Of a stretch of DNA of 64,000 nucleotides, positions 18,580 through 27,616 are shown one piece after another. The notes under the pieces are model-generated. The model saw nothing but the letters and a program-made list of their open reading frames with translations, was not told the DNA's origin and did no database searches. This DNA comes from Thermocatellispora tengchongensis (GTDB taxonomy: Bacteria; Actinomycetota; Actinomycetes; Streptosporangiales; Streptosporangiaceae). A program made the position numbers and the translations under genes. The stretch covers positions 112,397-176,396 of the forward strand of contig NZ_JACHGN010000002.1 of assembly GCF_014202315.1 (NCBI RefSeq), given 5' to 3'. How positions within the stretch are numbered: position 1 is the first letter of the stretch; every line of letters starts with the position of its first letter.

Positions 18580-19652
18580 CCGTCACCCGCATCCCGGTCA
18601 AGGGCGAGCGGCCGTACGACGTCGTGGTCGGCACCGGCGTGCTCGGCGAGCTGCCGTCGCTGCTCGGCGAGGGCGTGCGCACGGTCGCGGTGGTGCACCC
18701 CGAGAGCCTGCCCGAGATCGCCCGCCCCGTGTGCGGCCCCGTCGAGCGGGCCGGGTTCCAGGTCGTCGCGCTGCCGGTGCCCGACGGCGAGCGCGCCAAG
18801 ACCGCCGAGGTCGCGGCGGGCCTGTGGTCGCAGTTCGGCCGCCACGGCATGACCAGGTCCGACGCCGTGGTGGGCGTCGGCGGCGGCGCCACCACCGACC
18901 TGGCCGGGTTCGTGGCCGCCACATGGCTGCGCGGCGTCAAGGTGGTGCAGGTCCCGACCACGCTGCTGGCCATGGTCGACGCGGCGGTGGGCGGCAAGAC
19001 CGGCATCAACACCCCCGAGGGCAAGAACCTCGTCGGGTCCTTCCACCCGCCGGCGGGCGTGCTGTGCGACCTGGCCACGCTGGTCTCGGTGCCGCGCGAC
19101 GACTACGTCGGCGGGCTGGCCGAGGTGATCAAGGGCGGGTTCATCGCCGACCCGGCGATCCTGACCCTGATCGAGGACGACCCGCAGGGCGCGCGCACCC
19201 CCGAGGGCCGGCACACCCGCGAGCTGATCGAGCGCAAGATCCAGGTCAAGGCCGACGTCGTGGGGGCCGACCTGCGCGAGTCGGGGCTGCGCGAGATCCT
19301 CAACTACGGCCACACGCTGGGCCACGCGATCGAGCGGGTGGAGGACTACACGATCCGCCACGGCGAGGCGGTCGCGATCGGCATGGTGTTCGCCGCGGAG
19401 CTGTCGCGGCTGTCGGGCCGGATCGGCGCCGACCTCGTGGATCGTACGCGGTCGATCCTGACCTCGGTCGGGCTGCCCACGGCGTACCGGGCGGAGGCGT
19501 GGCCGGCGCTGCGCGACCACATGCGGCTGGACAAGAAGAACCGCGGCGCCAGGCAGCGGTTCGTGGTGCTCGACGGCCTGGCCGAGGTGGGCAGGCTGGA
19601 GGACCCGCCGGAGGAGCTGCTGGAGGCCGCGTACGCGGAGGTGTCCAGGTGA
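18576..19652 (+). CDS. aroB: 3-dehydroquinate synthase
   Basis: 358 residues. NAD- and metal-dependent cyclisation of DAHP to 3-dehydroquinate. Motifs: VVGVGGGATTDLAGFVAA, QVPTTLLAMVDAAVGGKTG, NLVGSFHPPAGV, LAEVIKGGFI and the metal-binding NYGHTLGHAIE. GTGA overlap with aroK. Confidence 0.97.
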   Translation: MTVTRIPVKGERPYDVVVGTGVLGELPSLLGEGVRTVAVVHPESLPEIARPVCGPVERAGFQVVALPVPDGERAKTAEVAAGLWSQFGRHGMTRSDAVVGVGGGATTDLAGFVAATWLRGVKVVQVPTTLLAMVDAAVGGKTGINTPEGKNLVGSFHPPAGVLCDLATLVSVPRDDYVGGLAEVIKGGFIADPAILTLIEDDPQGARTPEGRHTRELIERKIQVKADVVGADLRESGLREILNYGHTLGHAIERVEDYTIRHGEAVAIGMVFAAELSRLSGRIGADLVDRTRSILTSVGLPTAYRAEAWPALRDHMRLDKKNRGARQRFVVLDGLAEVGRLEDPPEELLEAAYAEVSR

Positions 19653-19696
19653 TGATCGAGGCAGTGGCGGCGCGGCTGGAAGGGCGGCGGGCGTGA
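19652..19696 (+). CDS. 14-codon coupling ORF between aroB and aroQ
   Basis: ATG at 19652 shares its A with the aroB TGA, and the TGA at 19694-19696 overlaps the aroQ GTG at 19693. It codes MIEAVAARLEGRRA. It may be a translational bridge that passes ribosomes from aroB to aroQ across a 40-nt gap, or a remnant of a lost gene; no function for the peptide is implied. Confidence 0.4.
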   Translation: MIEAVAARLEGRRA

Positions 19697-20136
19697 GGCA
19701 GGTGTACGTACTCAACGGGCCCAACCTGGGGCGGCTCGGCACCCGCGAGCCCGACGTCTACGGGGCCGAGACCTTCGCCGACCTGGCGGCGCTGTGCCGC
19801 GACGCCGGCCGCGAGCTGGGCCTGTCGGTGGACGTGCGGCAGACCGACGACGAGGCCGAGCTGATCGGCTGGCTGCACGAGGCCGCCGACGGCAAGATCC
19901 CGGTGGTGCTCAACCCGGCGGCGTTCACCCACTACTCCTACGCCGTGCGCGACGCCATCGCCATGCGCACCGCCCCGCTGGTCGAGGTGCACATCTCCAA
20001 CCCGGCCGCGCGCGAGGAGTTCCGGCACACCTCCGTGGTCGCGGCGGTCGCGACGGGCACGATCGCCGGCTTCGGCCTGCACTCGTACGTGCTGGCGCTC
20101 CAGGCCATCGCGTCCCTGGAGGTCGCGGGGGCGTGA
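19693..20136 (+). CDS. aroQ: type II 3-dehydroquinate dehydratase
   Basis: 147 residues. Removes water from 3-dehydroquinate to give 3-dehydroshikimate. Type II motifs: VLNGPNLGRLGTREPDVYG, the QTDDEAELIGWLHEA segment, NPAAFTHYSYAVRDA with the catalytic Tyr/His area, and VEVHISNPAAREEFRHTS. GTG start; its TGA overlaps the next GTG. Confidence 0.97.
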   Translation: MRQVYVLNGPNLGRLGTREPDVYGAETFADLAALCRDAGRELGLSVDVRQTDDEAELIGWLHEAADGKIPVVLNPAAFTHYSYAVRDAIAMRTAPLVEVHISNPAAREEFRHTSVVAAVATGTIAGFGLHSYVLALQAIASLEVAGA

Positions 20137-20912
20137 GCGCCACCTCCAACGGGCGTGCCCGCGCCTCCTTCGTCGCGGTCGGCGACAGCTTCACCGAGGG
20201 CCTGAACGACCCCGGCCCCGACGGCGGGTTCCGGGGCTGGGCCGACCGCGTGGCGGAGCGCCTGGCCCTGGACGAGCCCGGCTTCCGCTACGCCAACCTG
20301 GCGGTGCGCGGCAAGCTGCTGGAGCAGGTCGTCACCGACCAGGTGCCCGTGGCCGTGGCGATGCGGCCCGACCTGGTCAGCTTCTGCGCCGGCGCCAACG
20401 ACCTGCTGCGGCCGGGCGCCGACCCCGACCGGATGGCCAAGACCTTCGCCCGCGCCGTGCGCGAGCTGCGCGCCACGGGCGCCGAGGTGCTGCTGTTCAC
20501 CGGCGTCGATCCGCGTGACACGCCGATCATGCGCCGCGCCCGCGGCCGGTTCGCGATCTTCTACCTGCACGTGCGCAGTATCGCCGACCTGTACGGCTGC
20601 CGCCTGGTGGACCTGTGGTCCATGCAGGGCCTGCGCGACTGGCGGGCCTGGAGCGAGGACCGGCTGCACATGAACGAGGAGGGCCACCGGCTCGTGGCGG
20701 CCCGGGTGCTGGACGTGCTCGGCGTGCCCGGCGGCGGCTCCTGGCGCAAGGAGTGGCCGCCGCGCCCGGTGGTCGCGCCCCGGGACCGGCGCGCCGAGGA
20801 CGCCCGGTGGATGCGCGAGCACCTGCTGCCGTGGGTGGGCCGCCGGATCAGGGGCACCTCCTCCGGCGACACGATCACGCCCAAGCGGCCGGAGCTGGCG
20901 CCGTACGAGTGA
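20133..20912 (+). CDS. SGNH/GDSL-type hydrolase
   Basis: 259 residues. Block I GDSFTEG (nucleophile Ser), block III GANDLLRPG and block V DRLHMNEEGH (catalytic Asp-x-x-His) are all present. Probably an intracellular esterase or lipase-like enzyme, no signal peptide seen. It is translationally coupled to aroQ by GTGA, an unexplained but tight link; substrate unknown. Confidence 0.92.
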   Translation: MSATSNGRARASFVAVGDSFTEGLNDPGPDGGFRGWADRVAERLALDEPGFRYANLAVRGKLLEQVVTDQVPVAVAMRPDLVSFCAGANDLLRPGADPDRMAKTFARAVRELRATGAEVLLFTGVDPRDTPIMRRARGRFAIFYLHVRSIADLYGCRLVDLWSMQGLRDWRAWSEDRLHMNEEGHRLVAARVLDVLGVPGGGSWRKEWPPRPVVAPRDRRAEDARWMREHLLPWVGRRIRGTSSGDTITPKRPELAPYE

Positions 20913-20928
20913 TCCGGCGACCTGTGCG

Positions 20929-20965
20929 GGTGATCAGCCGGGGTGATCGGCCGGGGTGATCAGCC
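20929..20965. repeat. three 13-bp direct repeats
   Basis: GGTGATCAGCCGG, GGTGATCGGCCGG and a partial third copy lie tail to head between the hydrolase and dinG genes; the last copy covers the dinG stop codon. Confidence 0.7.
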
Positions 20966-23038
20966 TCCGGCGGCGGTGAGGCGCTTCAGGGCGGCGCGGA
21001 CCATGCCGGGGTCGGTCGTGGTCCAGAACGGCGGGAGCGAGGCGCGCAGGAACCCGGCGTAGCGGGCGGTGGCCAGGCGCGGGTCGAGCACCGCGACCAC
21101 GCCCTTGTCGGTCTGCGCGCGCAGCAGCCGGCCCGCGCCCTGGGCGAGCAGCAGCGCGGCGTGGGTGGCCGCCACGGCCATGAACCCGTTGCCGCCCTTG
21201 GCCATCACGTGCCGCTGCCGGGCCGAGGCGAGCGGGTCGTCGGGGCGCGGGAAGGGGATGCGGTCGATGATCACCAGGCGCAGCGACGGGCCGGGCACGT
21301 CCACGCCCTGCCACAGCGACAGGGTGCCGAACAGGCAGGTGGGCTCGTCCTCGGCGAACTGCTTGACGAGCAGCATCGTGGAGTCGTCGCCCTGGCACAG
21401 CAGCGGCACGTCCAGGCGGTCGCGCAGGGCCTCGGTGGCCGCCTTGGCGGCGCGCATGGAGGAGAACAGCCCGAGGGTGCGCCCGCCCGCCGCCTCGATC
21501 AGCTCGGCGATCTCGTCGAGGTAGGCGTCCTGGAGGCCGTCGCGGCCGGGCGGGGGCAGGTGCTTGGCGACGTACAGGATGCCGCTGCGGGGATGGTCGA
21601 ACGGCGAGCCGACGTCCAGGCCGGTCCACTCGGACGCGTCGTCCGACCCGCTCCGGCCCAGGCCCCACTGCGCGGCCAGGCCGTCGAAGGTGCCGCCGAG
21701 CGCCAGCGTGGCCGAGGTGAGCACCACGGTCCGGTTGCCGAACAGCTTCTCGCGCAGCATGCCCGCGACCGTCAGCGGGGCGATGCGCAGCGTCGGCGGG
21801 AACCTGCCGCCGCCCTCGTCCAGCCACACCACCTCGGCGCGGTCCACCTCCTCGGCGTGCCCGTACGCGTCGAGCATCCGCTGGGCGGTGTCGTGCACCT
21901 CGTCCAGCGCGGTGAAGGCGGCCTTGCGGGCGCCCGCGGCCTCGGCGTCGTCCTTGCCGGTGCCGCGCGGGCCGAGGGCGGTGATGCACGCGCGGGCGGC
22001 GTCGCGTACCAGGGCGAGGGTCTGGCCCAGCACCGGGGGCAGGTCGTCCACGCGCCCCGGGGGCGCGGCGGCGAGCAGGGCCTTGAGGTCCTCGGCGGCC
22101 TCCTGCAGCCGGTCGGCGACCTGCTGCTCGATGAGCCGGCCCACCCGGCGCACGGCCAGGCTGACCGTGGCCTCGGACAGCTCGCCGGTGACCACGGAGG
22201 TGACCCGGTCCACCAGCTCGTGCGCCTCGTCCACGACGACCACGTCGTGCTCGGGCAGCAGCTCGAAGTCCTCCATCGTGTCGATGGCGAGCAGGGAGTG
22301 GTTGGTCACCACGATGTCGGCCTCGCCGGCCCGCGCGCGGGCCAGCTCGGCGAAGCACTCGGCGCCGCTCGGGCACTTCTGCGCGCCCAGGCACTCTCTG
22401 GCGCTGACCGAGAACTGCCGCCAGGCGTTGTCGTTGACCCCCGGCACCAGCTCGTCGCGGTCGCCGGTCTCGGTTTCCTCGGCCCACTCCTGGATGCGCT
22501 GCACCATGCGCCCGGTCGCGCTGACCTCGCGCGGGTCGAAGAGCTGGTCCTGCTCCTCCTCCGGCCACGACGCGGTCATCTTGTAGCGGCACAGGTAGTT
22601 CCTGCGGCCCTTGAGAATCGCGAACGTCGGCGGGTGGGGCAGCTCGGGGGCCAGCGCCTCCGCCAGGCGGGGCAGGTCGCGGTCCACGAGCTGGCGCTGC
22701 AGCGCGATCGTGGCGGTGGAGACCACCACGGCCGAGCCCGACAGCATCGCGTGCCGGATCGAGGGCACCAGGTACGCCAGCGACTTGCCGGTGCCCGTGC
22801 CGGCCTGCACGGCGACGTGCTCCTCGCGGTCGATCGCGTCCTGGACGGCCCGCGCCATCCGCACCTGGCCGGGCCGCTCGCTGCCGCCCAGCGCGTTCAC
22901 GGCGGCGCCGAGCAGCTTCTCCACAGGAGGCAGGAGCTCGGCGCCCTTCGCCTTCCTCGCGCGGGGGGAACGCTCGCGTCCGGTGGACGGGGCGGCGGTG
23001 CGGCTGGGGTCGATGGTGGCGTCCGGCACGGCAGTCAA
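20960..23038 (-). CDS. DinG-type ATP-dependent DNA helicase
   Basis: 692 residues. Superfamily 2 iron-sulfur helicase of the XPD/DinG group. Walker A GTGTGKS at 80-86 and the DEAH box at 270-273 are present. Cysteines in NYLCRYK and in the REC...QKC...AEC cluster between the motifs are the likely 4Fe-4S ligands. C-terminal motifs include LFGTLSLWQGVDVPG and VIIDRIPFPRP. Probably acts in DNA repair or replication-fork maintenance. It converges on the shikimate operon. Confidence 0.93.
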   Translation of the reverse strand: MTAVPDATIDPSRTAAPSTGRERSPRARKAKGAELLPPVEKLLGAAVNALGGSERPGQVRMARAVQDAIDREEHVAVQAGTGTGKSLAYLVPSIRHAMLSGSAVVVSTATIALQRQLVDRDLPRLAEALAPELPHPPTFAILKGRRNYLCRYKMTASWPEEEQDQLFDPREVSATGRMVQRIQEWAEETETGDRDELVPGVNDNAWRQFSVSARECLGAQKCPSGAECFAELARARAGEADIVVTNHSLLAIDTMEDFELLPEHDVVVVDEAHELVDRVTSVVTGELSEATVSLAVRRVGRLIEQQVADRLQEAAEDLKALLAAAPPGRVDDLPPVLGQTLALVRDAARACITALGPRGTGKDDAEAAGARKAAFTALDEVHDTAQRMLDAYGHAEEVDRAEVVWLDEGGGRFPPTLRIAPLTVAGMLREKLFGNRTVVLTSATLALGGTFDGLAAQWGLGRSGSDDASEWTGLDVGSPFDHPRSGILYVAKHLPPPGRDGLQDAYLDEIAELIEAAGGRTLGLFSSMRAAKAATEALRDRLDVPLLCQGDDSTMLLVKQFAEDEPTCLFGTLSLWQGVDVPGPSLRLVIIDRIPFPRPDDPLASARQRHVMAKGGNGFMAVAATHAALLLAQGAGRLLRAQTDKGVVAVLDPRLATARYAGFLRASLPPFWTTTDPGMVRAALKRLTAAGG

Positions 23039-23320
23039 CGCTACCCGCTCGGACGGACAGTCGCGCCGATACGCGCCCCCCGCGCCCCGGCGGGGGGTGT
23101 CCGGACGGTGTCCGGGCAGTGACCGGCTGGACGCATCCCGGCATTCCCGGAGCCGGACGGGACGCCGCGTGGCAGACTGGCACCAGCCCGAGCGGCTCTC
23201 CCCGATGATCGAAGACGATCTGCCATCGGTGATGGGTGGGGGTCAGAGATAGGGACGAAAGGGCTGGTTCGGTAGGGTTCTCCGGGGTCGAGTGGACGAA
23301 TAAAGGCTGGTAACTGCACT

Positions 23321-24586
23321 ATGTCTGCCATGTCGGAAGTTGTCCCATTGCCGTCGTTCGGTGAGGTGTTCTTCGATTCCCGAGGTCAGGACCGGGTCCT
23401 CCGGGTCACCTGGCACGAGGGGACCTTGGTGCTGAGCCTGTGGCGCGGCGAGATGTGCACCGCCAGCTTCCGCATGCCGCTGGAGGACGTCGGACGCCTG
23501 CTCGACACGCTCGACGACGGCTACGCCGAGGCCGGGGGCGACGAGCTCGTCCAGTCGGGCCAGCACGTCGTCTACCCGCAGGCCGACGGCGGCCAGCCCG
23601 CCGACTACCAGCCGGCCGCCGACTACCAGCAGCCCGCGGCCGACTACCAGGGCGACTACCCCGAGACCGGCCACTACGCCCGCCCGCCGCAGCGCGACTA
23701 CCAGGGCGACTACCCGCCGGGCGACTACGCGGCCGACTACCAGGCCCAGGACTACCAGGGCGCCGACTACCAGAACACCGACTACCAGAACACCGACTAC
23801 CAGGGCGCGCCCGACTACCAGACCGCTTCCGACTACCAGAGTGCGCCCGACTACCAGGGCGGCCCCGAGTACCGGGGCGGCGAGTACCAGCCCGCCGACT
23901 ACCAGCCCGCCGACTACCAGCCCGCCGACTACGGTCCGGGCGCCGACTACCACCAGCCCGGCGGCCACTACGGCGAGCCCGAGCGTCCCCTGCCCCCGCA
24001 GGAGGAGCGCCCGGCCGCGGCCCTGGGCCCCAACGACGTCCTCGTCGCCCGGGGCACGCCGCCCACCGACAAGCTCGTGGCGGGCCACTCCACCGCCCCC
24101 GACGCGGCCGTCCCGCGCGAGAACATGATCGTGGGCGACTCCCTCCCGTACGGCCAGCCCCCGCACCAGCCGTCACACCACGGCACCGACCCCGGCTACC
24201 CGATGCCCGCCGGCGACCCGTACGGCCCGCCTCAGGACGCGTACGGCACCTCGCCGTCCGTCCGTCCCCCGGCCGGCCCCCGCTCCCAGAGCGGCGGCCC
24301 GCCCACCGACCCGTACGGCTTCCCGGCCGACGAGGTGGACCAGCACGACCCGTACGCGCAGGGGCGCACCTACGGCAGGCAGGTGCCCCATCCCGACCCG
24401 TACGGCACCCCGTCCTACCCGGACGACCGCCCCGCCTACGGCGACCCGCAGCCGGGCCGCGGCGCCCCCGTGGACCCCGCCGACCCGCTCGGCCTAGGCC
24501 AGGGCATGTACGCGACCGGCGAGCGCCTGCGCCCCGAGCACGGCCGCCCCGGCCACGACGACCGGGACTCCCGCACCGACTGGTGA
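23321..24586 (+). CDS. Tyr-rich DYQ-repeat protein of unknown function
   Basis: 421 residues in two parts. Residues 1-75 look like a small folded domain (VVPLPSFGEVFFDSRGQDR, RVTWHEGTLVLSLWRGEMCT, FRMPLEDVGRLLDTLDD), which I recognise as conserved in actinomycetes but not characterised. Residues about 90-215 contain some 20 DYQ/EYQ-type tyrosine repeats with the form ADYQ, DYQG or NTDYQ, without membrane segments. The rest is Pro/Gly/Tyr-rich (repeated DPYG). The long tail should be disordered and, with regularly spaced Tyr and Gln, could phase-separate or be phosphorylated; that is inference. Confidence 0.8.
   Translation: MSAMSEVVPLPSFGEVFFDSRGQDRVLRVTWHEGTLVLSLWRGEMCTASFRMPLEDVGRLLDTLDDGYAEAGGDELVQSGQHVVYPQADGGQPADYQPAADYQQPAADYQGDYPETGHYARPPQRDYQGDYPPGDYAADYQAQDYQGADYQNTDYQNTDYQGAPDYQTASDYQSAPDYQGGPEYRGGEYQPADYQPADYQPADYGPGADYHQPGGHYGEPERPLPPQEERPAAALGPNDVLVARGTPPTDKLVAGHSTAPDAAVPRENMIVGDSLPYGQPPHQPSHHGTDPGYPMPAGDPYGPPQDAYGTSPSVRPPAGPRSQSGGPPTDPYGFPADEVDQHDPYAQGRTYGRQVPHPDPYGTPSYPDDRPAYGDPQPGRGAPVDPADPLGLGQGMYATGERLRPEHGRPGHDDRDSRTDW
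23594..23934. repeat. degenerate GACTACCAG repeat coding DYQ
   Basis: The codon block GACTACCAG recurs about 20 times, often as CCCGCCGACTACCAG or AACACCGACTACCAG, with the longest identical tandem copies at 23888-23930. Spacing is irregular but always in frame. Confidence 0.85.
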
Positions 24587-24689
24587 CCCCGGCCCGGGCC
24601 CGCGGGCGCCCGCCCGTACGGTGGCCGCGCCCGGGGCGCGCACCGCCGGGCGCGACCTCGCGGGCGATGGCCTTACGCTGGGGCCGACC

Positions 24690-26300
24690 GTGGGATTGGG
24701 GGGCGGCTTGGACACCGTGGCGGCGATACAACTGCTGGCCCTGCCCGCCGGGGCGGTGGCGCTGGCGGCGGTGGCGCGGCGCAGGGGGTGGCCCGCGCCG
24801 CTGCTGCTGGTCGTGGCCGGGTTGCTGGTGTCGTTCGTGCCGGGTGTGCCGGTCTACGCGCTCGACCCCGAGATCGTGCTGCTGGTGTTCCTGCCGCCGC
24901 TGCTGTACTCGGCCGCGCTGGACAGCTCCTACCAGCGACTGCGCGACGTCAAGCGGGCGATCGGGCTGCTGTCGGTGGGGCTGGTGCTGTTCACGACCGC
25001 GGTCGTGGGCCTCGTGGCGCACCTGCTGGTGCCCTCGCTCCCGCTGGCGGCGGCGTTCGCGCTGGGGGCGATCGTCGCGCCGCCCGACGCGGTGGCCGCG
25101 GTGGCGGTGGCGCGGCGGCTGGGGCTGCCCCGCCGGGTGATCACCGTGCTGGTGGGCGAGAGCCTGTTCAACGACGCCACCGCGCTGACGGCGTACCGGG
25201 TGGCCATCGCGGCGGCCACCGGGCACGGCATCACGCTGCTGGGCGGGGTGGGCGAGTTCCTGTACGCCGCCGCGGGCGGGCTGGTGATCGGGCTGGCCGT
25301 GGCCTGGGCGGTGAGCCAGGTCCTGGCCCGGGTGCGCGACGCCCTGGTCGAGAACACGATCATGCTCATGATCCCCTTCGGGTCCTACCTCGCCGCGGAG
25401 GTCGTGCACGCCTCCGGGGTGATCTCGGTGGTGGTCGTCGGCCTGTACGTCGGCAACCGGATGCACCGCACCGGATTCGGCACCCGGCTGCTGTCGGACG
25501 CCGTGTGGCGGGTGACCGACTTCTTCCTGGAGACCGTGGTCTTCGCGCTGATCGGCCTGCAACTGCACGCGATCGTGATGGGCGTGCTCGACGACGAGGA
25601 CCCCTGGACCCTGGCCGGTTACGCGCTGGCCGTGTTCGGCGCGGCCGTCCTCGCCCGGGTGGTGTGGGTGCTGCCGGGCACGTTCCTGCCCTGGGCGCTG
25701 TCGCGCCGGGTGCGGGCCCGGGAGTCGCGCCCGCCGTGGGCGGAGGCCACGATCATCTCCTGGGCCGGGATGCGCGGCGTGGTGTCGCTGGCGGCGGCGT
25801 TCGCGATCCCCGAGGACTTCCCCGGCCGCAACCTGCTGCTGTTCCTCACCTTCGCGGTCGTGATCGGCACGCTGCTGCTCCAGGGCCTGTCCTTCCCCGC
25901 GCTGATCAGGCGGCTGCGGGTGAGCACCGAGCGCGAGGCGTACGCCGACAACCTCGCCGAGGCCGGCGCCCAGCAGGCGGCGGCCCGCGCCGGGCTGGAG
26001 CGCCTGGAGGAGGTGGCGCAGCGCGAGGGCCTGGCCGAGCTGTACCCCGACATCCTGGACCAGTTGCGCGGCAAGAGCGAGCGCCGCACGCTGAACGCCT
26101 GGGAGCGCCTGGGCGGCGGCACCGGGCCCGAGGGCGAGGAGACCCCGGGCGCGGTCTACCGCAGGCTGCGCCGCGAGATGCTCAGCGCCGAGCGCGAGGT
26201 GTTCGTCCGGCTGCGCGACGCGCGCCGTATCGACGACGAGGTGCTGCGGCGGGTCATGCAGGAGCTGGACTTCGAGGAGGCGATCCTGGAGCGCCCCTGA
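24690..26300 (+). CDS. monovalent cation/proton antiporter (CPA1, NhaP-type)
   Basis: About 536 residues from the GTG at 24690 (TTG 24708 is the alternative). Ten to twelve membrane helices occupy residues up to about 410. CPA1 hallmarks: FLPPLLYSAALDSSY, GAIVAPPDAVAAVAVARR, GESLFNDATAL (the ND pair of the ion site), VISVVVVGLYVGNR and SWAGMRGVVSLAAAFAIP. The C-terminal 130 residues are cytoplasmic and helical, probably regulatory. It exports Na+ or K+ for H+; ion preference is not decided. Confidence 0.92.
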   Translation: MGLGGGLDTVAAIQLLALPAGAVALAAVARRRGWPAPLLLVVAGLLVSFVPGVPVYALDPEIVLLVFLPPLLYSAALDSSYQRLRDVKRAIGLLSVGLVLFTTAVVGLVAHLLVPSLPLAAAFALGAIVAPPDAVAAVAVARRLGLPRRVITVLVGESLFNDATALTAYRVAIAAATGHGITLLGGVGEFLYAAAGGLVIGLAVAWAVSQVLARVRDALVENTIMLMIPFGSYLAAEVVHASGVISVVVVGLYVGNRMHRTGFGTRLLSDAVWRVTDFFLETVVFALIGLQLHAIVMGVLDDEDPWTLAGYALAVFGAAVLARVVWVLPGTFLPWALSRRVRARESRPPWAEATIISWAGMRGVVSLAAAFAIPEDFPGRNLLLFLTFAVVIGTLLLQGLSFPALIRRLRVSTEREAYADNLAEAGAQQAAARAGLERLEEVAQREGLAELYPDILDQLRGKSERRTLNAWERLGGGTGPEGEETPGAVYRRLRREMLSAEREVFVRLRDARRIDDEVLRRVMQELDFEEAILERP

Positions 26301-26319
26301 GGCCCCGCCCCGACCGCGG

Positions 26320-26580
26320 TCAGGTGCCCAGGGCCTCGTCCACGTAGCACCACGTCCAGTCCTCGCCCGGCTCGAAGGACTGGATGACCGGGTGGGAGGT
26401 GGCGCGGAAGTGGGCGGTGGCGTGGCGGTTGGGCGAGGAGTCGCAGCAGCCGATGTGGCCGCAGTCGAGGCAGCGGCGCAGGTGGACCCAGCGGCTCCCC
26501 GCGGCCAGGCACTCCTCGCACCCGTTGGGCGTGCGGGCCGGCGGGTCGCCCGCCTTGACGATGTGCTCGCAGATCTCCAT
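26320..26580 (-). CDS. UBP-type zinc finger protein
   Basis: 86 residues, nearly all one ZnF-UBP domain. Ligand candidates are in CEHI, CEECL, RCLDCGHIGCCDSSPNRHAT and HFRATSHPVIQSFEPG, with a closing EDWTWCYVDE. In eukaryotes this fold binds the ubiquitin C-terminus; single-domain versions are common in actinobacteria, where the partner is unknown. It converges on the antiporter gene with a 19-bp gap. Confidence 0.9.
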   Translation of the reverse strand: MEICEHIVKAGDPPARTPNGCEECLAAGSRWVHLRRCLDCGHIGCCDSSPNRHATAHFRATSHPVIQSFEPGEDWTWCYVDEALGT

Positions 26581-26791
26581 GTCTCCCCCTCACTGGCACG
26601 AGGCATCCGTGACACGCCTTCGTGGCACGTCTCGGTGGCATGCCTGAGCGGCGCGTCTCGGTGACGCGTCTCGGTGGCATGCCATGCCACCTCACGATCG
26701 TACTTCTAGAGCAACATTCCAATTTGGTGACCACTCGTGCCCCGCCCTTGATCAGGGTCGGGGTGAGGAGGACTCTGAGCTACATCGGGGA

Positions 26792-26805
26792 GTGACATAG
26801 GCCAC
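26792..26805. promoter_or_regulatory. imperfect palindrome before the liv operon
   Basis: GTGACATAGGCCAC matches its reverse complement at 10 of 14 positions, lies 26 bp before the first liv gene, and resembles the GTGA-N6-TCAC core of CRP-type sites. It is the only clear symmetric element in this upstream region. Confidence 0.35.
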
Positions 26806-26830
26806 ATTACCGAGCCCCTGGGAGCCCTCC

Positions 26831-27616
26831 ATGCTGGAGGTCCGCAACCTTGAGGTCGTCTACGACGACGTGATGCTCGTGTTGCGCGGGGTCAGCCTGC
26901 GCGTGCCGGCGGGCTCCATCGTCGCCCTGCTCGGCGCGAACGGCGCCGGCAAGACCACGCTGCTCCGCGCGATCTCCGGCCTGCTCGGCGTGCACGACGG
27001 AGAGGTGACCAAGGGCTCGGTCACGGTGGACGGCGAGCCCGTGCACCACCTGCGCCCGGCCCAGATCGTGCGCCGCGGCGTCAGCCAGGTCATGGAGGGG
27101 CGCCGCATCCTGGGCGAGCTGACCGTCGAGGAGAACCTGAGGGTCGGCGCGCACACCGCCCCCCGCGACCTGGCCGCCAACCTGGACCGCGTCTACGGCC
27201 TGTTCCCGCTGCTGAAGGAGCGGCGCAAGGGGATCGCCGGCTACCTGTCCGGCGGGGAGCAGCAGATGCTCGCCGTCGGCAGGGCGCTGATGGCCGGGCC
27301 CAGGTTCCTGCTGCTGGACGAGCCCAGCCTGGGCCTGGCACCCGCGCTGGTCGGGCAGATCCGCGACCTCGTCGTGGAGATCAACGCGCAGGGCACCACG
27401 GTCCTGCTCGTGGAGCAGAACGCGACGATGGCGCTGTCCATCGCCGCGCACGGCTACGTGATGGAGACCGGGAAGGTCGTCATGGACAAGCCGGCCGCCG
27501 ACCTGCTGTCGGATGAGGACATCAGGGAGTTCTACCTCGGGCTCGGCGCGGAGGGCGCGGCCAGGTCCTTCCGCGCGGTCAAGCACTACAGGCGGCGCAA
27601 GAGGTGGCTGTCGTGA
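26831..27616 (+). CDS. livF: Liv-type ABC transporter ATPase (LivF)
   Basis: 261 residues. Walker A GANGAGKT at 35-42, signature LSGGEQQML, Walker B FLLLDEPSLGLAP. The LivF type is shown by GRRILGELTVEENLRVG. It powers import of branched-chain amino acids or another carboxylate such as an aromatic or fatty acid. ATG preceded by GGGAG. First gene of a six-gene operon; its TGA overlaps the livG GTG. Confidence 0.93.
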   Translation: MLEVRNLEVVYDDVMLVLRGVSLRVPAGSIVALLGANGAGKTTLLRAISGLLGVHDGEVTKGSVTVDGEPVHHLRPAQIVRRGVSQVMEGRRILGELTVEENLRVGAHTAPRDLAANLDRVYGLFPLLKERRKGIAGYLSGGEQQMLAVGRALMAGPRFLLLDEPSLGLAPALVGQIRDLVVEINAQGTTVLLVEQNATMALSIAAHGYVMETGKVVMDKPAADLLSDEDIREFYLGLGAEGAARSFRAVKHYRRRKRWLS

